Shown: positions 1-5,550, counted from the stretch's first letter. The stretch: 5,550 nucleotides of DNA from Treponema primitia ZAS-1 (GCF_000297095.1 NZ_AEEA01000189.1:1-5550), one strand, 5' to 3'. The notes: generated by a model not told the origin, from the sequence alone. A program made the numbers and translations.

Positions 1-726
1 GATACGGATGATGCCAGCGGAATTATCACACTAACCGTACCCCATGGGACGGATCTTACCAGCATTGTTCCCGAGTTCAGCCATACCGGGGTATCGGTGG
101 ATGTCGCTTCCGGTGTGGCCCGGGATTTTTCCGGTGGGCCGCTCACCTATACGGTTACGGCGGCGGACGGATCTGCCAGGACCTACACCGTAACGGTAAC
201 CATGGTGGCAGTTGACGCCAAAGCGCTGACAGCTTTTAACCTGACCAGCCCGGTATCGGCAGCGGGAACCGTGAACGAAGCGGCAAAGACGGTAACTATC
301 ATTGTACCGTATGGGACCACGCTTACCGGCATGATTGCTCAGGTTACCCATGACGGTGTCTTAATCAACCCGGACCCGACAATAGCCCGGAGTTATGCAA
401 GCCCGGTACCATTTACGGTAAGCGCAGCGGATGGTTCAACCCAGGTTTACACGGTAACTGTCACCGTGGCGGCGGCCAATGCAAAGGCAATTACGACATT
501 TACCCTTGCCGGAGCTACGGGAATTATCGACGATGCAGGCGGAACCATCACGGTAACCGTACCCCATGGGACGGATCTTACCAGCATTGCCCCTGTGTTC
601 AGCCATACCGGGGCATCGGTGGATGTCGCTTCCGGTGTGGCCCGGGATTTTTCCGGCGGACCGCTCAGCTACACGGTTACTGCGGCGGATGGGTCCATCA
701 GGACCTATACGGTGAATGTTAACATC
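1..726 (+). repeat. Tandem DUF5018-like repeat coding units with near-identical copies 522 bp apart
   Basis: Three repeat units of roughly 80-90 codons lie here. The first (1 to about 210) and third (523 to about 726) match at an offset of exactly 522 bp, including a 35-bp identical run (33-67 and 555-589) and a 42-bp identical run (93-134 and 615-656). The middle unit (about 214-480) is clearly more diverged. The A-B-A pattern suggests duplication of a two-repeat block, or gene conversion between copies. The first copy is cut by the window edge, so the array may continue upstream. Confidence 0.85.
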
Positions 727-2367
727 ACCAGCGACACGGTTATAAACGTCTTGAGCTTAAACGGTCTGGTTACGGCGCCGGTTAAAGATACGGCGCCGGA
801 CACCACGGGGATTGACGAGAGCCAGTATACCGGAACTGTCACCTGGCAAAAGGGCGATGGGGCATCATTCGCCGGGAACTTTGCCCGCGCCACGGTATAC
901 CAGGCCATTGTTACCCTGACCGCCAAACCCGGCTATACCCTTACCGGCATGACGGCAAACAGCTTTACCTATGGCGGGGCTGCCGTAACGAACGCGGCGG
1001 ACAGTGGGATCCTAACGATCACCTTCCCGGCTACGGGGGTTGACCTGATCCTTCTTGGGAGTTATCCGGGGACGCCCACCGTTACTGTGGAGGGTGATCT
1101 TATCAAAAGCATCACCACCACAGCCGGTGAAATCCTCATAGGCCGCAAGGTAAATGAGACCCTTACGCTGAAAATAGACAGCAGCGGCGTCATCCAATTC
1201 CGCGATGCCGTGGACGGCAGCATCCCCATAGGCAGCTACGCGGAATTCCAGTTAATTAACACCGATTACCATACACTGGGCGGCGCTTACAAGCAGGATG
1301 CGGACATAGACCTGCTGGGCATCGCCCCCGGCAGCCCCTCCGGCGCATGGTCTGGCCAGGAATGGACGCCGGTGGGTACAGGTTCCGATGATGTTGTTTT
1401 CTTCAACCCCTTTATCGGAACTTTCGACGGCGACGGCAAATCTATCAGCAATCTGTATATAAACAGTCCCACTGTTGACTACCAAGGCCTCTTTGGCGCC
1501 CTGGGTATGCCCTTCGAAGCCCTCGGCGAAGTGAAGAATGTTCATATCCGCAGTGGTTCCATTTCAGGCAACGACTATATTGGCGGTATTGCGGGATGGC
1601 TCAACGCCCTCATTAGCGACTGCTCCAATAACAGCTCTGTTTCAGGCGGTGTCTTTGTCGGCGGTGTGGTGGGATACATCGACGCAAGCAGTACCATCAG
1701 GGCCAGTTCCAATAGTGGTTCCGTTACTGGCGCCAGCTTTGTTGGTGGTATGGCGGGATGGACTATCGGCTACCTCACTGTCGGTTCCAATAGCGGTTCC
1801 GCTACTGGAACTGGCGTTCTCGGCGGTATTGCGGGATATAATGGTGGTATGATCTACATCAGCTCCAACAGCGGCGCCGTTATCGGAACCGGCGACCGTG
1901 TCGGCGGCGTAGCTGGGGACAACTATGGCGACATATTGGGCAGCTATAACATCGGCCCTGTTTCAGGCAGCAGTTTGGTCGGCGGCGTGGCGGGACATAA
2001 CAGCTACGCCCACATCACTGCCAGCTATAACATCGGCTCTGTTTCAGGAAGCAGTTCTGTCGGCGGCGTGGCAGGGGAGAACGATGAAGCTACCATCACC
2101 GCCTGCTACTGGGCTACCTATATCGGAGATGGCGTTGGCGCCATCGGTAGTTCTGGCACCAGCGGTGGTTCTGGCACCGGGAACGGCGGTACAACACAGT
2201 TCAGCGGCGTTGACTGGCCTGACGAAAGCATCGTTACCGGCACCGGCACTGATTTCAGAGCCAATGCCTGGGGTGTCGGCACAGGAACCGGCATCGGCGC
2301 CTTGTGGAAGAGCCTGGGCGGCTGGAACGGCGGCAGCCCGCAGTATCCCAAGCTGTACTGGGAATAG
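1..2367 (+). CDS. Repetitive surface protein with DUF5018-like beta-sandwich repeats and GLUG repeats (5' end missing)
   Basis: The frame is open from the first base to a TAG stop, giving 788 visible residues; the start lies outside the window, and the internal ATG at 97 falls inside a repeat, so it is not the real start. Visible residues 1-71, 72-160 and 161-242 are three beta-sandwich repeats of the DUF5018/cadherin-like type, with the recurring pattern ITVTVPHGTDL, then YTVTAADGS, then TYTVTVT. Residues about 247-346 form another beta-rich domain (YTGTVTW, VTLTAKPGYTLTG, LTITFPATG) common in bacterial surface proteins. From about 410 comes a typical GLUG lead-in (DADIDLLG, EWTPVG, FIGTFDGDGKSISNL, GLFG), then seven GLUG repeats, a Gly/Thr/Ser-rich linker and a C-terminal PQYPKLYW. 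GLUG proteins are generally extracellular beta-helical adhesin-like proteins. No C-terminal anchor is seen. By analogy with the gene at 5113, the missing N-terminus may carry a lipobox; this is inference. Confidence 0.88.
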   Translation, partial: DTDDASGIITLTVPHGTDLTSIVPEFSHTGVSVDVASGVARDFSGGPLTYTVTAADGSARTYTVTVTMVAVDAKALTAFNLTSPVSAAGTVNEAAKTVTIIVPYGTTLTGMIAQVTHDGVLINPDPTIARSYASPVPFTVSAADGSTQVYTVTVTVAAANAKAITTFTLAGATGIIDDAGGTITVTVPHGTDLTSIAPVFSHTGASVDVASGVARDFSGGPLSYTVTAADGSIRTYTVNVNITSDTVINVLSLNGLVTAPVKDTAPDTTGIDESQYTGTVTWQKGDGASFAGNFARATVYQAIVTLTAKPGYTLTGMTANSFTYGGAAVTNAADSGILTITFPATGVDLILLGSYPGTPTVTVEGDLIKSITTTAGEILIGRKVNETLTLKIDSSGVIQFRDAVDGSIPIGSYAEFQLINTDYHTLGGAYKQDADIDLLGIAPGSPSGAWSGQEWTPVGTGSDDVVFFNPFIGTFDGDGKSISNLYINSPTVDYQGLFGALGMPFEALGEVKNVHIRSGSISGNDYIGGIAGWLNALISDCSNNSSVSGGVFVGGVVGYIDASSTIRASSNSGSVTGASFVGGMAGWTIGYLTVGSNSGSATGTGVLGGIAGYNGGMIYISSNSGAVIGTGDRVGGVAGDNYGDILGSYNIGPVSGSSLVGGVAGHNSYAHITASYNIGSVSGSSSVGGVAGENDEATITACYWATYIGDGVGAIGSSGTSGGSGTGNGGTTQFSGVDWPDESIVTGTGTDFRANAWGVGTGTGIGALWKSLGGWNGGSPQYPKLYWE
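1555..2115 (+). repeat. Seven-unit GLUG repeat array
   Basis: Seven units of 26-28 residues start near 1555, 1633, 1717, 1795, 1873, 1954 and 2035. Each follows the scheme G-S-V-S/T-G, variable, VGG-V/I/M-AG, variable, then a short segment such as SSNSG or SYNIG. This matches the GLUG motif, which is named for its G-L/V-x-G core. Each unit is expected to form one turn of a right-handed beta-helix-like fold. The last two units share long stretches of DNA sequence (for example the SYNIG and SVGGVAG codons), suggesting recent unit duplication. The array ends at a CYWATY segment followed by a Gly/Ser/Thr-rich linker containing a short duplicated TTCTGGCACC. Confidence 0.85.
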
Positions 2368-2414
2368 GGAATTAGGAGTGATCGGTCGAGTGTTTTTCTA
2401 AGGTAGGTATAGGT

Positions 2415-2485
2415 ATGAAAGCGCAAAGTACATGATAGTGATTTTCGCCCTGGCGTTGGGGGGATGTATGACCGGTATGATATGA
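2415..2485 (+). pseudogene. Frameshifted N-terminal stub of a lipoprotein gene
   Basis: An ATG at 2415 opens MKAQ and hits TGA at 2433. In the frame starting at the ATG at 2432, the sequence reads MIVIFALALGGCMTGMI and stops at 2483-2485. That is a hydrophobic core followed by a lipobox (LGGC), as in a lipoprotein signal peptide. Adding one A to the short A run near 2425-2427 would join the two parts into one normal-looking lipoprotein leader. A purine-rich AGGTAGGTATAGG lies just upstream and could be the old ribosome binding site. No mature domain follows. It reads as a decayed gene start rather than a working gene. The alternative, a tiny leader-like peptide starting at 2432, is less likely because no ribosome binding site lies directly before that ATG. 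Confidence 0.5.
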
Positions 2486-2586
2486 TTTATGCAGTAATTG
2501 CCCGAAGGAATGATGGTATAGTCTTAACGAATGATGGGGATTTGGCCAAAATTTGCAAAAAGAATAATATAAAATATTGTTATTAA
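2464..2586 (+). pseudogene. C-terminal remnant of a PIN-domain protein (VapC-like toxin)
   Basis: The frame 2464-2586 (40 codons with an ATG, stop TAA) encodes YDMIYAVIARR, then GIVLTNDGDLAKICKK and a closing NNIKYC. This resembles the last third of a PIN domain, where an acidic residue opens the helix before the segment A-x-x-x-x-x-hydrophobic-LTxDxxLxK, and the second Asp helps bind the catalytic metal. A full PIN domain is about 120-140 residues, so the first two acidic positions and most of the fold are missing. No antitoxin partner is present nearby. The fragment cannot be an active nuclease alone. It starts within or directly after the lipoprotein stub, so the junction near 2464-2476 probably marks an old deletion or insertion. 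Base composition is AT-richer than in the flanking genes. Confidence 0.6.
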
Positions 2587-2598
2587 AAAACGCAAAAA

Positions 2599-2688
2599 CC
2601 GTGCGTACTGCACAGGATTCTTAGGCTATACGCATAGATATTACTCATATTCCTATATAATGACTAATATCCTGTGCGTACTGCACAG
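2599..2688. repeat. Compact palindromic element with 15-bp direct repeat and 9-bp inverted repeat arms
   Basis: The 15-mer GTGCGTACTGCACAG occurs at 2601-2615 and again at 2674-2688. Each copy is itself nearly palindromic; the second, with one more base on each flank, reads CTGTGC-GTACT-GCACAG. In addition GCACAGGAT (2610-2618) is the exact reverse complement of ATCCTGTGC (2669-2677), so the two ends face each other across about 50 bp of AT-rich sequence. The arrangement resembles a REP-type doublet, a miniature inverted-repeat element or a paired regulator site. It lies in a gene-free stretch between the PIN remnant and the operon promoter. Confidence 0.7.
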
Positions 2689-2706
2689 AAAATCTGTGCA
2701 GTTTTA
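2680..2706 (+). terminator. Terminator-like hairpin upstream of the operon promoter
   Basis: ACTGCACAG (2680-2688) and CTGTGCAGT (2694-2702) form a perfect 9-bp stem with the 5-base loop AAAAT, followed by a short T run. This fits a modest intrinsic terminator that would stop transcription from the upstream surface-protein gene, which has no clear hairpin of its own right after its stop. The left arm is shared with the palindrome at 2672-2688, so the two hairpins cannot form together. The T tract is short, so an operator role is also possible. Confidence 0.5.
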
Positions 2707-2710
2707 CTGT

Positions 2711-2739
2711 TTGACAAACAAAAAATAGTGTTTTATCCT
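2711..2739 (+). promoter_or_regulatory. Sigma-70-type promoter of the four-gene operon
   Basis: A perfect -35 hexamer TTGACA lies at 2711-2716. After a 17-bp spacer, TATCCT at 2734-2739 matches the -10 consensus at four of six positions. Transcription would start near 2746, giving a leader of only about 17 nt before the ATG at 2763. No other intergenic space of useful size exists in the operon, so this is probably its main promoter. The palindromic sites end 9 bp upstream of the -35, a suitable place for a regulator to bind. Confidence 0.7.
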
Positions 2740-2749
2740 CTTTACACTC

Positions 2750-2755
2750 GGGGGG
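2750..2755 (+). promoter_or_regulatory. Ribosome binding site of the first operon gene
   Basis: A GGGGGG run ends 7 nt before the ATG at 2763. It supports that ATG over the out-of-frame ATG at 2756, which has no room for a ribosome binding site. Confidence 0.6.
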
Positions 2756-2762
2756 ATGAAAT

Positions 2763-3224
2763 ATGTATATCAGGAATGGGTTAATTATTACCGTTTCCAT
2801 TCTCTTTTTGCTCTGTCTTGGCTCTTATACCCATGCCCAAACCGCCGCCCTTATGGACGGAGCGCTGGGCGTCCGTGAAGTGAACCAGGGGCAGGCGGCT
2901 TATTTTGTGCTGACCGCAGCGGAATTAATTCCCGCAGACGCCGGTATTGAGGCGGCCTTCGCCCAAGCCCAGGCGGATACATGGCTGCGGAACAAGGCGG
3001 ACAGCCCCATCAGTATGGGAGAGCTTTCCTACCTTATTATGCAGGCCTTCAAGCTGAAGGGGAGCGTCTTCTACCGGCTCTTTCCGGGCCCCCGTTATGC
3101 GTACCGGGAACTCGTCTACCGGCGGCTCATTCCCCCACCCAATGATCCCGCCCGGCGGGTAACAGGACCGCAGTTTTTTCAAGTGTTAGGAAATGTGCTG
3201 CGTGTTTCAGGGGAAGAAAAATGA
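2763..3224 (+). CDS. Small secreted protein with a possible SLH-like segment
   Basis: This gene encodes 153 residues and is the first in the operon. Residues 1-25 form a signal peptide: IRN, a hydrophobic core (LIITVSILFLLCLG) and a probable signal peptidase I site at THA-Q. The mature part has an Ala-rich helical segment (about 45-77) followed by a region at about 82-147 with ISMGELSYLIMQAF, LFPGPRYAYREL, RLIPPP and a closing QFFQVLGNVLRV. That layout (helix, short loop with a conserved aromatic, a second helix, then a short closing helix) recalls S-layer-homology domains, which bind cell-wall polymers, but the match is weak and offered only as a suggestion. I do not recognise a named family. 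The stop overlaps the next start by 4 nt (ATGA at 3221), so translation is probably coupled to the barrel gene. A periplasmic role, perhaps at the peptidoglycan, is inference. Confidence 0.85.
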   Translation: MYIRNGLIITVSILFLLCLGSYTHAQTAALMDGALGVREVNQGQAAYFVLTAAELIPADAGIEAAFAQAQADTWLRNKADSPISMGELSYLIMQAFKLKGSVFYRLFPGPRYAYRELVYRRLIPPPNDPARRVTGPQFFQVLGNVLRVSGEEK

Positions 3225-4435
3225 AACCCATTTATATAGTGATACTGCTCTTGAGCGTCCCTTGCTGTTTTGCGGCGGATTTCGGCCTTGTCCTGAACAC
3301 GGTGCCGGAATACGGTTACGCCGGGCAGGGTGCGGACAGCGGCGGGGATTTTTCGTTTACCGGGACGGCGAGTCCCTGGGTTTCCGGGGTTTTACGGGAG
3401 GACCTTTCGTATTATCTTTCGGGCCGTTTACTATTTGAGTATGAGGACGGGGAAGCAAAGACGCCCCTCCTGGTTGAACTTGAAAGAACGGAGTTTGACT
3501 GGCGGCCTTTTTCTGCGGTTTTTGTCAGCGCAGGGCGGCAGCACTTTGCCGACTCGGCGGCCCTGATAGCATCGGGGTTCTTTGACGGATTGTTGGGTTC
3601 CCTCTCCCTGCAAAAAGCCCGGCTTTCGGCGGGGGTTTTTTATACCGGTTTCTTGTACAAGGAAAGTGCGGAAATTATCATGAGCGCCGTGGATATGGCC
3701 AATTATAGTAAGCCCTTGGATTACGGGGATGGTGATAGTTATCGTGCGTCCCGAAGGCTTTTAGCGGAGCTGACCGGGGAATTCCCCGATTTAACAAGCC
3801 GGACTTCCCTTACGGTAAACGCCCTTGGCCAGTTTGATCTGACAAGCCAAGACGCCCTGCACAGCCAGTACCTGTTGGGACATTACTTTTTCACCCCCAT
3901 AGAAGTTCTTCGGCTGAACCTGGCCGCTTCTGTTGGGTTTACGGAAACGGACGGAGTGGATCTGCGGACCAGTTTAGCCTTCCAGGCGGGGGCGGAATGG
4001 AATCCGCCGGGGAGTTTGGAGGATATGGCGGATCTGCGTTTCCGCTGGGCAAGCGGGGCTATCAGCGATACTATCGGAGTATTTCTGCCGCTGAACGGTA
4101 TTATCCAGGGAGAAATATTTATGCCCAGGATCTCCTCCCTCCTATCGGTGAAAGCCGCTTATACGGCGCGGCTCCATGAGCAGGTATCCGTTTCGGCAGG
4201 GACAACGTATTTTATCAGGACCGATACGGAAACATTCAACGATGCGGATTTGGATCCCCAATCGTCCTCCCTGTTGTTGGGCGGGGAACTGTACGGATCG
4301 GTAATATGGGCAATTGATTCGATCCTCCGGTTTACCGCCGGGGGCGGGGCGTTCTTCCCCCAATGGGGCGGGGCATTTGCGGCGGATACGCCGCTGCGGT
4401 GGAAGGTGAATGCGGGAGTAACGGTGTCGTTATGA
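3221..4435 (+). CDS. Predicted outer-membrane beta-barrel protein
   Basis: This gene encodes 404 residues. The start ATG has AGGGG 7 nt upstream. Residues 1-19 are a signal peptide ending at about CFAA-D. The two cysteines at 15-16 do not make a convincing lipobox. The rest is a series of short amphipathic beta strands alternating with polar turns, for example SYYLSGRLLFEYE, FSAVFVSAGRQ, ARLSAGVFYTGFLY, RLNLAASVGFTET, SLAFQAGAEW, SLLSVKAAYTARL, QVSVSAGTTYFIRT, SLLLGGELYGSVIW and ILRFTAGGGAFF. It closes with a final strand KVNAGVTVSL at the very C-terminus. A GRQHFAD...SGFFDGL segment (about 106-124) resembles a pattern seen in porin-like barrels. No catalytic motif is visible. Its substrate is unknown. 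It might be a porin or an export or assembly pore for the repeat lipoprotein encoded downstream; that role is inferred from operon position only. Its TGA stop overlaps the ATG at 4432. Confidence 0.8.
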   Translation: MKPIYIVILLLSVPCCFAADFGLVLNTVPEYGYAGQGADSGGDFSFTGTASPWVSGVLREDLSYYLSGRLLFEYEDGEAKTPLLVELERTEFDWRPFSAVFVSAGRQHFADSAALIASGFFDGLLGSLSLQKARLSAGVFYTGFLYKESAEIIMSAVDMANYSKPLDYGDGDSYRASRRLLAELTGEFPDLTSRTSLTVNALGQFDLTSQDALHSQYLLGHYFFTPIEVLRLNLAASVGFTETDGVDLRTSLAFQAGAEWNPPGSLEDMADLRFRWASGAISDTIGVFLPLNGIIQGEIFMPRISSLLSVKAAYTARLHEQVSVSAGTTYFIRTDTETFNDADLDPQSSSLLLGGELYGSVIWAIDSILRFTAGGGAFFPQWGGAFAADTPLRWKVNAGVTVSL

Positions 4436-4439
4436 AATT

Positions 4440-4443
4440 GGAG
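4440..4443 (+). promoter_or_regulatory. Ribosome binding site deciding the start of the FecR-domain gene
   Basis: GGAG lies 6 nt before the ATG at 4450. In-frame ATGs at 4363, 4432 and 4444 are alternatives, but 4450 gives the best spacing and a protein beginning with a clean Lys-Lys signal peptide. The ATG at 4432 overlaps the preceding stop (ATGA) and remains possible, adding six residues. Confidence 0.6.
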
Positions 4444-4449
4444 ATGGGT

Positions 4450-5103
4450 ATGAAAAAAGTTATGGTGTGTATGTTGATCATATGCGGTGCGGTGAGTCTG
4501 CCGGCTCAGACCGCGTTTATTCGGGAAATTTATGGGACCGTGGAAGTGTTGACGCCGGGAGCGGCTGAATGGACTGCCGCCGAAGAAGGGCAGCGGATAG
4601 AAAATGCGACGGCCATATCCACGGGGTTTAAGAGTACCGCCCGTATTGCTCTGGGGAATTCGGTAATAACCGTACGGCCCTTAACCCGGCTTACCTTGGA
4701 AGCCCTGCGGGAAGCGCAAAACACAGAGGAAGTGGGGCTGTATCTGCAAACCGGGCGGGTACGGGCGGATGTTACACCCCCGTCCGGGGGGAAGGTCGAT
4801 TTTACGGTACGGAGCCCTTCGGTAACCGCTTCGGTACGGGGAACGAGTTTTGAGTTTGACGGACAGCGCCTTTCGGTTGACGCGGGCCGGGTACATGTAA
4901 GCGGCGGCGACGGTACGGGTGTCTATGTCGGGGCGGGCTATGCGGTGGTGAGCAATGTTGAAACCGGCAGGACAGCGGCAGCGATGGAAACGGCGCGGGA
5001 AAAACTCGTCCCGCCCATGCCTGCGGGGATGGGGAATACGCCGGGGATCCCCGCCGCTCCTCCGTCGACGGGTGATTTTGCCGTAGGAACACGCTGGAAA
5101 TAA
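4450..5103 (+). CDS. Secreted FecR-domain protein
   Basis: This gene encodes 217 residues from the chosen start. Residues 1-20 form a signal peptide (KKVMVCMLIICGAVSLPAQ) with probable cleavage after PAQ or nearby. Residues about 24-152 are a FecR domain: an opening strand IREIYGTVEVL, then TAISTGFKSTARIALGNSVITVRPLTRLTL, LYLQTGRVRADV, and the family hallmark VRSPSVTASVRGTSFEF, ending in LSVDAGRVHV. The tail from about 185 is Pro/Gly/Ala-rich and low in complexity. Classic FecR is a membrane-bound anti-sigma regulator, but this protein has no cytoplasmic N-terminal helix domain, no clear internal membrane segment and no sigma factor gene beside it. It is more likely one of the many exported FecR-domain proteins with structural or binding roles in the cell envelope. 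The 3' neighbour starts 9 nt after its stop, in line with one operon. Confidence 0.9.
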   Translation: MKKVMVCMLIICGAVSLPAQTAFIREIYGTVEVLTPGAAEWTAAEEGQRIENATAISTGFKSTARIALGNSVITVRPLTRLTLEALREAQNTEEVGLYLQTGRVRADVTPPSGGKVDFTVRSPSVTASVRGTSFEFDGQRLSVDAGRVHVSGGDGTGVYVGAGYAVVSNVETGRTAAAMETAREKLVPPMPAGMGNTPGIPAAPPSTGDFAVGTRWK

Positions 5104-5112
5104 GGGGATATA

Positions 5113-5550
5113 GTGAAAAAAACAGGGATACTGATACTTGCTGCATTTTTGTCGGCCCTGGGCGCTTGTGATATTTTTATGCAGCCGGTAAGCCCCGGCG
5201 GGAACCTGACCGTAACAACAGGAAGCGGAGCGCGGTCGGTTTCCGATGATGAAGTGCGATCCTTCCGCTATGAATTTGATTTTACCGGTCCCCGGGGAGA
5301 ATCCTTTACCCGGACACTTTCGCCCGGGGAAGAAAGCGTGAACCTTTCTGTCAGCCTGGGGGAATGGACGATAAACGCCCGGGCGTATAAGGCATTTGCC
5401 GACGGGGAAATACTAGTAGGGACGGGAAGCATTACCTATACGGTTACACCGGGAAAGAATTCGGTTTTGGTGCTCATGGATCTAAGCGGGGACTATACCG
5501 TGAAGGAAATTACCGCCTTTACCCTTGCCGAAGTATCCGGAACCATAAGC
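5113..5550 (+). CDS. Lipoprotein starting a DUF5018-like repeat region (3' end missing)
   Basis: The frame starts at GTG, with AGGGG 5 nt upstream, and stays open to the window edge (146 codons visible). Residues 1-18 (KKTGILILAAFLSALGA) with Cys19 form a lipoprotein signal peptide with lipobox LGAC, so the mature protein is expected to be lipid-anchored. Residues about 46-125 form a predicted beta-sandwich (FRYEFDFTGP, VNLSVSLGEWTINARAY, GSITYTVTPGKNSVLVLM) that I cannot assign to a named family. At about 128-146 the sequence YTVKEITAFTLAEVSGTI begins a DUF5018-like repeat, matching KAITTFTLAGATGII in the first gene of the window; 34 of 48 bases agree between 5503-5550 and 484-531. It is therefore probably a paralogue of the gene at 1-2367, with its repeats continuing beyond the window. 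Its position as the last visible gene of the operon suggests it is the surface product the upstream genes serve. Confidence 0.88.
   Translation, partial: MKKTGILILAAFLSALGACDIFMQPVSPGGNLTVTTGSGARSVSDDEVRSFRYEFDFTGPRGESFTRTLSPGEESVNLSVSLGEWTINARAYKAFADGEILVGTGSITYTVTPGKNSVLVLMDLSGDYTVKEITAFTLAEVSGTIS

Larger units (their letters stand above)
2368..2762. other. Intergenic stretch of about 395 bp with no intact gene
   Basis: From left to right it holds about 45 bp with nothing recognised, the lipoprotein stub, the PIN-domain tail, the palindromic element, the terminator-like hairpin and the operon promoter. From about 2480 onward it is visibly AT-richer than the genes on both sides. I see no tRNA-like or riboswitch-like structure. 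Confidence 0.7.

Noticed and set aside
31..351. Minus-strand open frame of 106 codons over the first repeats
   Set aside because: It is opposite a clearly coding repeat array, and its Arg/Gly-rich product looks like antisense of those repeats.
1925..2401. Long + strand frame of 158 codons overlapping the GLUG array
   Set aside because: It is an alternative frame of the GLUG repeats: its Ala/Ser/Pro-rich product repeats with the same period, and it has no sensible ribosome binding site.
2598..2616. Minus-strand terminator formed by the left palindrome followed by a T run on that strand
   Set aside because: The stem is short and bulged, and no minus-strand gene is present that would need it.
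2601..2688. CRISPR-like array from the repeated 15-mer
   Set aside because: There are only two copies, the 15-bp unit is too short for a CRISPR repeat, and no cas genes are near; the palindromic layout fits a regulatory or REP-like element better.
4363..4449. Upstream start for the FecR-domain gene at 4363
   Set aside because: It would overlap the barrel gene by about 70 nt and put 29 residues before a standard signal peptide; the ATG at 4450 has a well-placed GGAG.
4802..5146. Minus-strand frame of 114 codons across the end of the FecR-domain gene
   Set aside because: Its product is rich in Pro/Ser/Arg and mirrors the Gly/Pro-rich tail of the FecR-domain gene; no promoter or ribosome binding site was found.

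Overview
The window looks like the chromosome of a host-associated spirochaete, most likely a Treponema of the termite-gut type. This is inferred from the style of the proteins and not from any marker gene. The genes have moderately high GC, and every recognisable product is exported. They include surface proteins built from DUF5018-like beta-sandwich repeats and GLUG repeats, a lipoprotein with a lipobox, a FecR-domain protein and an outer-membrane beta-barrel. All genes lie on the + strand.

Region 1 (1-2367) is the 3' part of a gene for a large repetitive surface protein. Beta-sandwich repeats are followed by a further beta-rich domain and then a seven-unit GLUG array near the C-terminus. 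Two of the beta-sandwich repeats are almost identical at the DNA level.

Region 2 (2368-2762) is an AT-richer intergenic stretch with no intact gene. It holds a frameshifted N-terminal stub of a lipoprotein, the C-terminal tail of a PIN-domain (VapC-type toxin) protein, and a compact palindromic element with a 15-bp direct repeat and inverted repeats. The element ends in a terminator-like hairpin. A good sigma-70-type promoter (TTGACA-N17-TATCCT) follows, aimed at the next gene.

Region 3 (2763-5550) is a tightly packed four-gene operon. It encodes a small secreted protein with a possible SLH-like segment, a 404-residue predicted outer-membrane beta-barrel, a secreted FecR-domain protein, and a lipoprotein that runs off the right edge just as a DUF5018-like repeat begins. 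Junctions are 4-nt ATGA overlaps or very short gaps.

The last gene begins the same repeat type that fills the first gene. The window may therefore join the end of one surface-protein unit to a complete accessory set and the start of a second repeat protein. A reasonable hypothesis is that the barrel, the FecR-domain protein and the small secreted protein help assemble, anchor or export the repeat lipoprotein at the cell surface. Nothing in the sequence proves this.
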